Origin: Winogradskyella sp.
Lineage (GTDB): Bacteria; Bacteroidota; Bacteroidia; Flavobacteriales; Flavobacteriaceae
DNA length: 64,000 bases
Reading direction: 5' to 3'
NCBI RefSeq assembly: GCF_028282165.1
Contig: NZ_JANQIM010000010.1
Location: 54,275-118,274, forward strand
Part shown: positions 15,183-24,395 of the stretch, in pieces
How positions within the stretch are numbered: position 1 is the first letter of the stretch
Layout of the letters: the number at the start of each line of letters is the position of its first letter
Made by a program: the position numbers and the translations under genes
Notes under the pieces: model-generated
What the model saw: the letters and a program-made list of their open reading frames with translations, nothing else
Database searches by the model: none
Told to the model about the DNA's origin: nothing

Positions 15183-17663
15183 CTATAATTCATAAGCATT
15201 ATTATTAACTAAGAAAATAGAATTGACTAAAAACAGTTTCCCATTTTCCCAAAAACTTCTAAATAAAGTATTATCGACAAAATAGATAAAGCTTCCACTT
15301 CCCATGCGTTCTTCACCAAATACTAACGTTTTGTTGAGGTTACTTAGTGCATCTTTCCCTGCAAAACCCGAATAAACTTTAGTATTGTCTAAATAAGCAA
15401 TATTATAACCTCTATCTAAAAGGCTATAAGCCGAACTTCCTAATTTTAATGTAAAGTAGTAGTTATCGTAACCGAAAGCCATAGGGTGTGTATGGTCTAC
15501 TTTGGTTTTAAAAATGGCACCAGTAATAAGGTTATTGGTATACTCGCGTTCACGTTGGGCATATGGTGTAAGATTATCACTATCATTTTCATTTTCCGAC
15601 GGCTTAAATTTTAAGCTAAAACCATCCTTGCCAGCAAAACTTCGTAATGCGTCATCTATAGCTATAACCTTTCCTCCAGAACGCACCCAATCTTTGAGTT
15701 TATTCATATTATTCTCGTTCAAAACACTTCCATAATAGCCGCTTGGTATGATTAGAATATTGTATTTGCTAAGGTTGATGCCACCAAAATCATCAGTATT
15801 TAGAGAGGTTAAAGGATAATGCAATTGCTGTTCGAAAAAATGCCAAATAGCACCATAGCTCAAAGATGAAGTACCTTCTCCAGAGAGTACGGCAACTTTT
15901 TGTTTGTTGATTAGTTTAACATCTGGCGAACCAATATCTGGCACATTTTGTGAAAAACCAGAATTAATCTGCATTAAGGATCGATCGTGTTTTTGGGCTA
16001 AACTATTTAACTTACCAACAAAATCTTCAATATGTTTATTGTCTCCTTTAGTAATGATTAATGCGCCACGTTCAAACTTTGAACCATTTGAGCTAAAAGG
16101 TTTTTCAGTAAATCTAATTTTGAAATCCTGTTGTAGCAGGTCTCCTAAAAATTTTGCGTCTTCTATAGAATTCCATTTGCTGACGTAGCCATAGGCATTC
16201 TGTAAAGCTTGTGTTGTATTTTGTTCTGAAAATTTATCACTGCTAACTTTTGTAGTACTCGCTATTGCTTCTAAACCATAGGCATAAGGTACTGACCAAG
16301 CCGTAATATCGTAAGTGAGAGAGTCGGTCAGTTTGGCATTGGGTTCAAACAGTACTTTGACCATTTTACCCTTAGGCTGACTCGTATGAACGACTAAAGT
16401 ATTAGAATCAACAGTCATACTTCCTTGCTGGCCTGTGTTATAATCATAGCCTGAAACTCTAGAGCCGTTAGCATTCTCGTATGTAATATCATGCTTATTC
16501 AGAAGTGTCTTAAGACTATTTAAGTGGTCTGCATTGCCTTTTATGACGTAACTCTTGTATTTTAAGTTTGAATTATCAAAGAACTTGGCAAACTCGGTAT
16601 TGATTTGTTTGGCATTTTTTGAAGCCATTTCAACCGTAGAAAGACTTGTTACCGTGTGATGCGTTAAGCGTTCCACTAAAGTGAGAACATGTCCTTCATC
16701 ATTCAGAATTCCTAGTCCAGCAATGCCATGCCCACCTTGTTCATAGGTCATGCCAATGGCTCCCATATAGGTGGGATACGTATCACCATAACTTGGGTAA
16801 AATAAATCGAAGCGTTCTCTGGTAAAAAACAACCAGCCCTCAGCATCAAAGTACTTAGCATGGTTTTTCCCAATTTGCGTTTGAAAATCCCTTTGCCAAT
16901 CATTTATAACCTCATGAAAAGGTTCTGCGGCTGGCGCAAAATAATAGGGTTCATTTGGTCCCTGCTCGTGAAAATCCACATGAATATGAGGCATCCATCT
17001 ATTGTAAACTTTTAATCGTGATGCGCTTTCAATTTGTGTTGCCCAGGCCCAATCTCTATTCAGATCAAAGAGATAGTGGTTAGCTCTGCCACCAGGCCAT
17101 GGTTCGTTATGTTCGCGGGCTTGTTGGTCAATGTCATAGGGTTGGCTGGCTGTTTTATTGTACCAGTTGACATAGCGATCTCTTCCATCGGGATTTACAC
17201 TAGGGTCAATAATTACTACAGTGTTTTTTAATAGGTCTTTCCTTTCAGTTAGAAGTTTATAAAGTGTTAACATGGCGGCTTCAGTACAAGAGGCTTCATT
17301 ACCATGTACATTGTAGCTCAGCCAAACGATGGCAATATCTGTGGCACTTGGCGTTCCGTCGAGTAAACCTGTGTTTTTTAGATTGTTCCGTCTTATAGTT
17401 TCTAGATTTTTGATATTTTCCTCACTAGAAACATAGGCCACATACAAAGGTCGACGCTCGTAAGTTGTACCGTACTGTTCTAATTTTACTTGATTGGGAA
17501 CAGCTGCCGCTACAGATTTAAAATAATCGATCACCTCATGATTACGGCTAAATTGTGTGCCAATATCGTAACCTAAAAAATCACTTGGTGTTTGAATATT
17601 TTGCGAAGTAACAGTAAAAAGAGTATGTGATGCAATAAAAAATACGATCAAGAAATTGCGCAT
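15183..17663 (-). CDS. Secreted M14 family zinc carboxypeptidase
   Basis: 826 residues with an N-terminal signal peptide ending near residue 20. The carboxypeptidase zinc ligands His120 and Glu123 lie in NVHGNEASC, and the third ligand is in the HIHVDFHEQGPNEP segment around residue 235. The second half (about 370-826) contains a class I amidotransferase-like flavodoxin fold, with IIPSGYYGS and GGKVIAIDDA, as in the large Bacteroidota M14 proteins. The product is probably periplasmic or secreted and would trim peptides, alongside the M16 protease gene that follows it. Confidence 0.92.
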   Translation of the reverse strand: MRNFLIVFFIASHTLFTVTSQNIQTPSDFLGYDIGTQFSRNHEVIDYFKSVAAAVPNQVKLEQYGTTYERRPLYVAYVSSEENIKNLETIRRNNLKNTGLLDGTPSATDIAIVWLSYNVHGNEASCTEAAMLTLYKLLTERKDLLKNTVVIIDPSVNPDGRDRYVNWYNKTASQPYDIDQQAREHNEPWPGGRANHYLFDLNRDWAWATQIESASRLKVYNRWMPHIHVDFHEQGPNEPYYFAPAAEPFHEVINDWQRDFQTQIGKNHAKYFDAEGWLFFTRERFDLFYPSYGDTYPTYMGAIGMTYEQGGHGIAGLGILNDEGHVLTLVERLTHHTVTSLSTVEMASKNAKQINTEFAKFFDNSNLKYKSYVIKGNADHLNSLKTLLNKHDITYENANGSRVSGYDYNTGQQGSMTVDSNTLVVHTSQPKGKMVKVLFEPNAKLTDSLTYDITAWSVPYAYGLEAIASTTKVSSDKFSEQNTTQALQNAYGYVSKWNSIEDAKFLGDLLQQDFKIRFTEKPFSSNGSKFERGALIITKGDNKHIEDFVGKLNSLAQKHDRSLMQINSGFSQNVPDIGSPDVKLINKQKVAVLSGEGTSSLSYGAIWHFFEQQLHYPLTSLNTDDFGGINLSKYNILIIPSGYYGSVLNENNMNKLKDWVRSGGKVIAIDDALRSFAGKDGFSLKFKPSENENDSDNLTPYAQREREYTNNLITGAIFKTKVDHTHPMAFGYDNYYFTLKLGSSAYSLLDRGYNIAYLDNTKVYSGFAGKDALSNLNKTLVFGEERMGSGSFIYFVDNTLFRSFWENGKLFLVNSIFLVNNNAYEL

Positions 17664-17802
17664 GGGTGGTGTTGGATTTGTTTCAAAACTCGTAAATATA
17701 AAGCGCGATTTTTAGAATAAGGCACTTGTAGTTTGAATTAACTAAAAATTAGGAATTAGAATAATCACTTAATGTATATTTACACATTCGTTAAATTATA
17801 AT

Positions 17803-19398
17803 ATGCCGACTGACTGTATTCCTTTTAGAGCAACCAATTATTTTTCTGATTTTATTTGTGATTATTTAGATGAAAAACCTACATTGAAAGGGCTATATAA
17901 TCGCTTTCCAAGATTAGAGGGTTTTAAAGCTCAGATTGAGGAAAAATCATTGTCATTTCGAAGCGAAGCGAGAAATCTCATTGCGCAAGTCATAAAAAAT
18001 CAATACACTAACCTTAAGACTTCTGAGCTTACTAATGAGAATATTGAAAATTTAGCTTTAGAAAATACCTTTACCATCACTACGGGTCACCAGCTTAATT
18101 TGTTTACGGGACCCTTGTATTTTCTTTATAAGATTGTTTCCACTATTAATTTAACAAAGGAGTTAAAGGAAGCGTATCCTGAGTACAATTTTGTGCCTAT
18201 CTACTGGATGGCTTCTGAAGATCACGACTTTGAAGAAATCAATTATTTTAATTTTAAAGGGAAGAAAATCCAGTGGCATTCTGTGCAAACGGGAGCTGTG
18301 GGTCATTTTAATACTGATGGTTTAGATGAGGTATTTGAGGTGATTTCGGCTGAATTTGGTTCGGGTAATTCTGCTCATCAATTAAAGACTTGGTTTAAAG
18401 AAGCCTACCTTAGTCATAATAATTTGGCGGATGCCACACGTTATTTGGCAAACGAATTATTTGGTAAATATGGTTTGGTTATTCTAGATGCAGACGATAG
18501 GGAATTAAAGCGTTTGTTTATCCCTCATATGGAAAAAGAGCTTCTTGAACAAGTGGCGTTCAAGCACGTTTCAAACACAAATGAAGCATTAGAAGCGTTA
18601 GGACTGAAAATTCAAGTGAACCCAAGGGAGATAAATTTGTTTTATATCAATAAAGGCTTAAGAGAGCGCATTGTTTCTGAAGATAACAAGTTTAAGGTTT
18701 TAAATACTGATTTATCTTGGACTGAAGAGGACCTGATAAAACATCTTCAAGAATATCCCGAACGTTTTTCACCAAATGTGATCATGCGACCGTTGTATCA
18801 AGAAGTCATCTTACCAAACCTGTGTTATATTGGTGGCGGAGGAGAGATGATATATTGGTTGCAATTGAAATCTAATTTCGAAGCTCAAGGCGTTACATTT
18901 CCTATGTTATTGCTTAGAAATTCTGCCTTAGTAAAAACAAAAAAACAAGCTGAAAAACTTGAAAGATTGGGTATTTCAGACAAAGATTTATTCTTAGATA
19001 GAAATACCTTTATTAATAAAAAAGTACGTAAAATCTCCAATATTGATATTGATTTTTCTGACCAAATAAAGCATTTAGAACAACAGTTCGAAGATTTACA
19101 TAGCCTTGCAGCACAAACAGATAAATCGTTTTTGGGAGCGGTAAAAGCCCAAGAAGCAAAACAACTAAAAGGTTTAAAATATCTCGAAAAACGATTGCTC
19201 AAAGCACAAAGGCGAACATTAAAAGATCAAATACAACGCTGTACCGATTTGCAAGATCAGTTGTTTCCTAACCAAAGCTTGCAAGAACGTAACACTAACT
19301 TTTCTGAACTTTATCTGCAATTTGGGGATGAGCTGATATCAGAATTAATGCAAGCCTTAAAACCGTTAAGCGGCCAGTTCTCAATATTAACTATCTAG
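17803..19398 (+). CDS. bshC: Bacillithiol biosynthesis cysteine-adding enzyme BshC
   Basis: 531 residues, full length. Family hallmarks include TGHQLNLFTGPLYFLYKI, YWMASEDHDFEEI and the LCYIGGGGEMIYWLQLK segment; the C-terminal part is a coiled coil. BshC adds cysteine to glucosamine-malate, the last step of bacillithiol synthesis, so this organism should use bacillithiol as its low-molecular-weight thiol. An oddity: bases 17951-17980, coding for SFRSEARNLI, match the dispersed intergenic repeat seen at 59859-59888 (first 11 and last 12 bases identical), so a repeat may have been taken into the coding sequence. Confidence 0.95.
   Translation: MPTDCIPFRATNYFSDFICDYLDEKPTLKGLYNRFPRLEGFKAQIEEKSLSFRSEARNLIAQVIKNQYTNLKTSELTNENIENLALENTFTITTGHQLNLFTGPLYFLYKIVSTINLTKELKEAYPEYNFVPIYWMASEDHDFEEINYFNFKGKKIQWHSVQTGAVGHFNTDGLDEVFEVISAEFGSGNSAHQLKTWFKEAYLSHNNLADATRYLANELFGKYGLVILDADDRELKRLFIPHMEKELLEQVAFKHVSNTNEALEALGLKIQVNPREINLFYINKGLRERIVSEDNKFKVLNTDLSWTEEDLIKHLQEYPERFSPNVIMRPLYQEVILPNLCYIGGGGEMIYWLQLKSNFEAQGVTFPMLLLRNSALVKTKKQAEKLERLGISDKDLFLDRNTFINKKVRKISNIDIDFSDQIKHLEQQFEDLHSLAAQTDKSFLGAVKAQEAKQLKGLKYLEKRLLKAQRRTLKDQIQRCTDLQDQLFPNQSLQERNTNFSELYLQFGDELISELMQALKPLSGQFSILTI
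17951..17980 (+). repeat. Dispersed repeat-like segment inside bshC
   Basis: TGTCATTTCGA plus CGAGAAATCTCA with 7 bases between them, as in the intergenic copy at 59859-59888 (also 7 bases between). Read in frame it gives ten residues of BshC without changing the family length noticeably. Confidence 0.55.
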
Positions 19399-19583
19399 AG
19401 TGTTAAAATAAGCTTTAGAAAAAATCACTGAAATTTAAATTGAGGTATTGCAACACATATGTTTTTTAAACTTTAAAAGAAACTTTATCCGCAATAGGGT
19501 TTTAGAATAATTTGAAGTCCACAATTGTTAAAAAAATACCTAAAAAATACTAAAGTGCAAATCTCGAATCTGAAAGCAATTGT

Positions 19584-19591
19584 TATTTTTG
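19584..19591 (+). promoter_or_regulatory. -7-like box immediately before guaA
   Basis: TATTTTTG matches TAnnTTTG but ends only 3 bases before the guaA ATG. If it is used, the transcript would start at or within the first codon. The gap 19399-19594 shows no riboswitch or other clear promoter. Confidence 0.35.
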
Positions 19592-19594
19592 CAC

Positions 19595-21130
19595 ATGCAA
19601 CATAACAAAGTCCTAATTTTAGATTTCGGATCGCAATATACACAGCTAATCGCTAGGCGTGTAAGAGAGTTAAATATTTATTGCGAGATTCATCCATTTA
19701 ATAAGATTCCATCAGAGCCTGAAAGCTTTAGAGCCGTTATTTTATCAGGTAGTCCAAATTCAGTAAGAGGAGAAGATGTACTGCATCCAGATCTCTCAGG
19801 GTTTAGAGGTAAAAAACCCATGCTTGCAGTTTGCTATGGTGCGCAATACTTGGCGCATTTTTCAGGTGGCGAAGTGGCAGAATCCAATACACGCGAATAT
19901 GGTCGTGCCCATTTAGGGTTTATAAAAACTGATGAGGATTTTTTTGAAAATATCCATGAAGGGAGTCAGGTTTGGATGAGTCATAGCGATACGATAAAAC
20001 AACTGCCAGATGGTGGTATTTTATTGGCCAGCACGGAAGATGTTGAAAATGCAGCATACAAAATTGAAGGCGAAGATACGTATGCCATTCAGTTCCACCC
20101 AGAGGTCTATCATACAACAGATGGGCATCAATTATTACATAATTTTCTGGTGAAAATTGGTAAGATTGAACAGGATTGGACACCAAGTGCTTTTGTAGAA
20201 GAAACCGTTGAAGAGTTAAAGGAAAAGCTCGGAAATGATAGAGTAGTATTGGGATTGTCGGGAGGTGTAGATTCTTCGGTAGCCGCTATGTTATTACATA
20301 AAGCTATTGGAAAAAACCTCTATTGTATCTTCGTTAATAACGGATTGCTGAGAAAAAATGAGTTCGAAGATGTATTGCATCAATACGAAGGCATGGGATT
20401 AAACGTTAAAGGTGTAGATGCTTCGGCACGCTTTTTGGATGCCTTAGCAGGAGAGAGCGACCCAGAGAAGAAAAGAAAAATAATAGGTCGTGTGTTCATT
20501 GAGGTTTTTGATGATGAAGCACATCGTATACAAGATGTAAAGTGGTTGGCGCAAGGTACAATATATCCAGATGTTATTGAAAGTGTATCGGCTACAGGAG
20601 GACCAAGTGCTACGATTAAGAGTCATCACAATGTCGGTGGGTTGCCAGACTTTATGAAACTAAAAGTAGTGGAACCATTAAAATCCTTGTTTAAGGATGA
20701 AGTGAGACGTGTTGGTGCTTCTATGAATATGGATTCGCACCTGTTAGGTCGTCATCCTTTTCCTGGTCCAGGACTGGCGATACGGATCTTAGGAGATCTA
20801 ACCCGTGAGAAAGTACGTATATTACAAGAGGTAGATGCGATTTTCATTAATAACTTACGCTCTTGGAATCTATACGATAAAGTGTGGCAAGCAGGTGCTA
20901 TGTTATTGCCGGTAAATAGTGTTGGTGTTATGGGAGATGAGCGCACCTATGAAAAATGTGTGGCCCTAAGAGCAGTAGAAAGCACAGATGGTATGACAGC
21001 AGATTGGGTAAATTTACCATATGAGTTTTTGCAAAAGACCTCTAATGAAATTATAAATAAAGTAAAAGGTGTTAATAGAGTGGTTTATGATATTAGCTCT
21101 AAACCACCAGCAACAATAGAATGGGAATAA
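19595..21130 (+). CDS. guaA: GMP synthase (glutamine-hydrolysing)
   Basis: 511 residues from the ATG at 19595, which gives the usual [20 protein letters not shown] start; an in-frame ATG at 19580 is less likely. The N-terminal class I amidotransferase has the nucleophile Cys in [10 protein letters not shown] and FHPEVYHT for the catalytic His-Glu. The ATP-PPase domain has [11 protein letters not shown], and the dimerisation domain ends KPPATIEWE. It converts XMP to GMP with glutamine and ATP. A LysM-protein operon follows after 58 bases. Confidence 0.97.
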   Translation: MQHNKVLILDFGSQYTQLIARRVRELNIYCEIHPFNKIPSEPESFRAVILSGSPNSVRGEDVLHPDLSGFRGKKPMLAVCYGAQYLAHFSGGEVAESNTREYGRAHLGFIKTDEDFFENIHEGSQVWMSHSDTIKQLPDGGILLASTEDVENAAYKIEGEDTYAIQFHPEVYHTTDGHQLLHNFLVKIGKIEQDWTPSAFVEETVEELKEKLGNDRVVLGLSGGVDSSVAAMLLHKAIGKNLYCIFVNNGLLRKNEFEDVLHQYEGMGLNVKGVDASARFLDALAGESDPEKKRKIIGRVFIEVFDDEAHRIQDVKWLAQGTIYPDVIESVSATGGPSATIKSHHNVGGLPDFMKLKVVEPLKSLFKDEVRRVGASMNMDSHLLGRHPFPGPGLAIRILGDLTREKVRILQEVDAIFINNLRSWNLYDKVWQAGAMLLPVNSVGVMGDERTYEKCVALRAVESTDGMTADWVNLPYEFLQKTSNEIINKVKGVNRVVYDISSKPPATIEWE

Positions 21131-21188
21131 AGAAGTGACTTAGTAGCTGATTTTGTTTCCAAAGCTTTAATTAGCGAAAATTAGATAC

Positions 21189-23093
21189 ATGAAGAAATTT
21201 TTAACGATCATATTAATAGGCTTTGCCATTAATCTTGGTGCCCAAAACTACACAAAACATACCGTAACTGATGGTGAAACCATCGAGAGTATTGCTAAGA
21301 AATATTTGGTGACCCCTTTCGATATTTTTGCATTAAATCCAGATGCCAAATCAAATTTTCAAACCAATACGGTTTTGATTATCCCTAATTCAAAAATTAA
21401 AAATGAACCTATTGAGGAAGAATCTAGAGAACTCATAGGTTATAAAAAACATAAAGTCAAACGCAAAGAAACCCTTTACGGACTATCCCAAAAATATGGT
21501 GTATCTGAAGAAGATATTAAGAAAGCCAATCGATTTTTATACTCCGAAAATCTAAAAAAAGGAGACAGAATTAAAATACCAAGGTTTAAAACATTTGTTT
21601 CTAAACAAACCTTAAAGAATACGATTAAGAAATACACCGTACAGCCCAAAGAAGGAAAATGGCGTATTGCCTATAAATTCGGAATTACGGTGACTGAGTT
21701 AGAAGCGCTCAATCCAAATATGAAACCGATTATTCAACCAGGAGATGAGCTTAACGTGCCCAATATTGAAGATGAGGCAGAAAAAAAGGTCGATTCACTT
21801 TACAGTTATTACGAAGTATTGCCAAAAGAAGGGTTTTACAGATTAAAAATAAAAACAGGTTTAACTCAAGAAGAATTAGAAAATCTAAATCCAGAATTAA
21901 AAGAAGGTGGATTAAAGGCAGGTATGGTTTTAAAAATACCAGATACAATTAGTACAGCCTCTAATGTTTCTAGTGTAGAGACCACTAGGTTAGCATCTAA
22001 ACTAAGCAATTTTAGAACTAAGAAATTAGCCTTATTGATGCCTTATCGCTTAAACAAAATCGATACAGATTCAGTTGAAGAGACAAAAGCCATGATAAAA
22101 AACAATAGATTATTATCCATTGTTTTAGATTTTCATATCGGTGTAAGAATGGCATTGGACTCAGCCAAACAATTAGGGATTTCTACAGATTTAAAAGTCT
22201 TAGATACACGCTACAGAGCATCACGGACGCGAGAACTGTTATCAGAGAATGATTTTTCGGACTATGATGCAGTTATAGGTCCAATGGAAGAAAAGAGCTT
22301 TGATAGAGTAGCAGTGGCATTGCGACGCGATAGAGTTCCTGTAATCGCAGCCCTGAACAAACCAAAGGAAGTTTACGAAAATGTATTTCAGACGATTCCA
22401 GATGATAAGCTATTGGAAAGCGCCATGATTGATTTTGTGAAAAAGGATAGTTTAAAATCTAAGGTAGTAGTAATTGCAGATAGGGCCAATCGTTCAATTG
22501 CAGAAAAGTTAAAGTCCAAATTTCCTGATGCTAAGCTTATATTTTCTAGGCCAGATAAGAAAACAGGTAAGGATGCACATTTTATTTATCCGGTTGATTT
22601 AGAGAATGTTTTTCCACCTGGAAAGACCATCGTATTCCTCGAGACCAATAGCAAACCTTTTGCCTCTAGTGTCATTAGTATGCTCAATGGACTAGTTATC
22701 GATGACATCGAAATTGCTCTGGTCACCTTAGATAAAAACAAGGCATTTGAGGGTAAGGATATTGATAATAATAACTTGTCAAACCTTAAGTTCCATTATC
22801 CATCGGCTAAAAAGGATTTTGATGAAACCAAACACCGTAATTTTGTTGAGACCTATAGAAGAGCATACGGCGTTTCACCAAGTAAATATGTGGCTCGCGG
22901 TTTTGATATTACTTTGGATATTCTACTAAGATTAGCAACTGAAGATAATTTATATGAAGCCTCTTCTGATATTCTAGAAACAGAGTATATTGAAAATAAG
23001 TTTAGGTACAATAAATCTTTGATTGGTGGTTATAAGAACGAGGCCGTTTATATTGTAAAATACGATAATCTAAGAATTGTAGAAGCTGATTAA
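21189..23093 (+). CDS. LysM and PBP1-type substrate-binding domain protein
   Basis: 634 residues. A signal peptide (to about residue 19, LGAQ) is followed by four LysM-like repeats: residues about 22-66, 89-133 (HKVKRKETLYGLSQKYGVS), 148-192 and 210-252. The C-terminal 360 residues look like a periplasmic-binding protein type 1 fold of the LivJ class, with LALLMPYRLNK at its start. The architecture is typical of a Bacteroidota envelope protein that binds peptidoglycan and some ligand; LpoA-like regulation of cell wall synthesis is conceivable but not shown. It leads a tight operon with the OsmC, DUF922 and DUF3820 genes. Confidence 0.88.
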   Translation: MKKFLTIILIGFAINLGAQNYTKHTVTDGETIESIAKKYLVTPFDIFALNPDAKSNFQTNTVLIIPNSKIKNEPIEEESRELIGYKKHKVKRKETLYGLSQKYGVSEEDIKKANRFLYSENLKKGDRIKIPRFKTFVSKQTLKNTIKKYTVQPKEGKWRIAYKFGITVTELEALNPNMKPIIQPGDELNVPNIEDEAEKKVDSLYSYYEVLPKEGFYRLKIKTGLTQEELENLNPELKEGGLKAGMVLKIPDTISTASNVSSVETTRLASKLSNFRTKKLALLMPYRLNKIDTDSVEETKAMIKNNRLLSIVLDFHIGVRMALDSAKQLGISTDLKVLDTRYRASRTRELLSENDFSDYDAVIGPMEEKSFDRVAVALRRDRVPVIAALNKPKEVYENVFQTIPDDKLLESAMIDFVKKDSLKSKVVVIADRANRSIAEKLKSKFPDAKLIFSRPDKKTGKDAHFIYPVDLENVFPPGKTIVFLETNSKPFASSVISMLNGLVIDDIEIALVTLDKNKAFEGKDIDNNNLSNLKFHYPSAKKDFDETKHRNFVETYRRAYGVSPSKYVARGFDITLDILLRLATEDNLYEASSDILETEYIENKFRYNKSLIGGYKNEAVYIVKYDNLRIVEAD

Positions 23094-23094
23094 T

Positions 23095-23496
23095 ATGACC
23101 TCAAAAGTTACTTATATAGGAAACCTCAGAACAGAAAGTGTGCACATAAAATCGGGAAATGCTTTTATAACTGATGCACCAACAGACAATAATGGTAAGG
23201 GAGGAGCGTTTTCACCTACAGATACTGTTGCTACAGGATTGGCGAGCTGTATGCTCACGGTTATGGGAATTAAAGCAAGGGATATGGATGTTGATATGTC
23301 TGGTACAACAGCCGAGGTAACAAAGACTATGGCAAGCAATCCAAGACGCATATCCAAAATTAAGGTTGTACTAAATTTTCCGTTCAAAACCGATAATAAA
23401 ATCAAGGCTATTTTAGAACGTACAGCCAATACCTGTCCTGTGCATTACAGTTTACATCCAGATATTGAGAAGGATATTACGTTCAACTGGCTATAA
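23095..23496 (+). CDS. OsmC family protein
   Basis: 133 residues. The two redox-active cysteines of the OsmC/Ohr fold are present: Cys52 in LASCMLT and Cys114 in NTCPVHYSL. Members reduce organic hydroperoxides with thiols, which would fit with bacillithiol made through bshC 4 kb upstream, but the YhfA-like branch has no proven substrate. The start is 1 base after the LysM gene stop and its stop is directly followed by the DUF922 start. Confidence 0.92.
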   Translation: MTSKVTYIGNLRTESVHIKSGNAFITDAPTDNNGKGGAFSPTDTVATGLASCMLTVMGIKARDMDVDMSGTTAEVTKTMASNPRRISKIKVVLNFPFKTDNKIKAILERTANTCPVHYSLHPDIEKDITFNWL

Positions 23497-24042
23497 ATGC
23501 AATTAAAACATATCATATTTGGTCTAGCCTTTCTTTTTGTTGGAACGATTTCCAATGAAGAAGAAACTATGGCATGGCGCGAACAGGATAAACTCACTTG
23601 GGAAGATTTCAGAGGCGAGCCAAACCCTAATTCTGATGCCGTCGCACTAACTGCTTCGGGTATTACTTTTGGTTACTCCGTAAAAACATCTGGGCGTAAA
23701 ATTATTGGTTTCACAACTTCCGTTGAAGCGCATTTTTATCCAAATAAATCTTGGTACTTAAAAAATAAAGCCAATGATTACATCTTAGCGCACGAGCAGT
23801 TACATTTTGATATTACCGAGCTTTATGCACGCAAGTTTAGGCAGCATTTAGACCGTTTGGTGGTTAACCAAAACATTAAAACACAAATGAACCAGATCCA
23901 TGAAGCAATTAATGACGCGTTGACTAAAACCCAAAAAACTTACGACGACCAAACCAAGCATTCCATAAATGTTGAAGCCCAAAAGTATTGGGATAACTAT
24001 GTAAAGGAAGAACTCAAAAAGCTCGAAAAATATAAGTCGTAA
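23497..24042 (+). CDS. DUF922-like putative zinc protease
   Basis: 181 residues with a hydrophobic N-terminal signal (residues 3-18). A WEDFRGEP segment near residue 35 and AHEQLHFDI at residues 98-106 are typical of DUF922. HEQLH (His99, Glu100, His103) is a gluzincin-like HExxH motif, and Glu108 could complete the site. The second half is a charged helix. A periplasmic metallopeptidase is a reasonable guess; nothing has been seen that would define the substrate. It abuts the OsmC gene without a gap. Confidence 0.8.
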   Translation: MQLKHIIFGLAFLFVGTISNEEETMAWREQDKLTWEDFRGEPNPNSDAVALTASGITFGYSVKTSGRKIIGFTTSVEAHFYPNKSWYLKNKANDYILAHEQLHFDITELYARKFRQHLDRLVVNQNIKTQMNQIHEAINDALTKTQKTYDDQTKHSINVEAQKYWDNYVKEELKKLEKYKS

Positions 24043-24046
24043 TACA

Positions 24047-24277
24047 TTGGAGGGTAGCAAAGAAGCATTAATTGAACTGGCACATTACAAAATGCCTTTT
24101 GGTAAATACAAAGGCGAATACCTAGTCGATATCCCAGAGTATTACTACGCTTGGTTTAAGCAGAAAGGTTTCCCAGAAGGGAAGCTGGGTAGAATGATGC
24201 TACAGATGTACGATATTAAGATCAATGGATTAGGTGATATGATCCAGACGATTAAGCGGGATTTTAGGAAGGGTTGA
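24047..24277 (+). CDS. DUF3820 (ExoX C-terminal-like) small protein
   Basis: 76 residues using a TTG start 4 bases after the DUF922 stop; no in-frame ATG gives a complete domain. The core MPFGKYKGEYLVDIPEYY and the FPEGKLG motif define the family. It is clearly related to the C-terminal domain of the exonuclease at 1195-1971. Function is unknown; its relatives are proposed to bind nucleic acid ends or act as regulators, which is unproven. Last gene of the LysM operon. Confidence 0.82.
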   Translation: MEGSKEALIELAHYKMPFGKYKGEYLVDIPEYYYAWFKQKGFPEGKLGRMMLQMYDIKINGLGDMIQTIKRDFRKG

Positions 24278-24395
24278 ATTTTGTTTTTGTTTTAGTGGAG
24301 TGTCAAAACACAATGAAGTTATAGCCGTTATTTTGCTTCATACAATTCTTAATTAATCACCCTTATTGTTTTGAAGTTTTTATTCTGTTTTATAG

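Noticed and set aside
19399..19594. A purine riboswitch before guaA
   Set aside because: No conserved purine aptamer core or three-way junction could be recognised; the region is AT-rich without stable stems.
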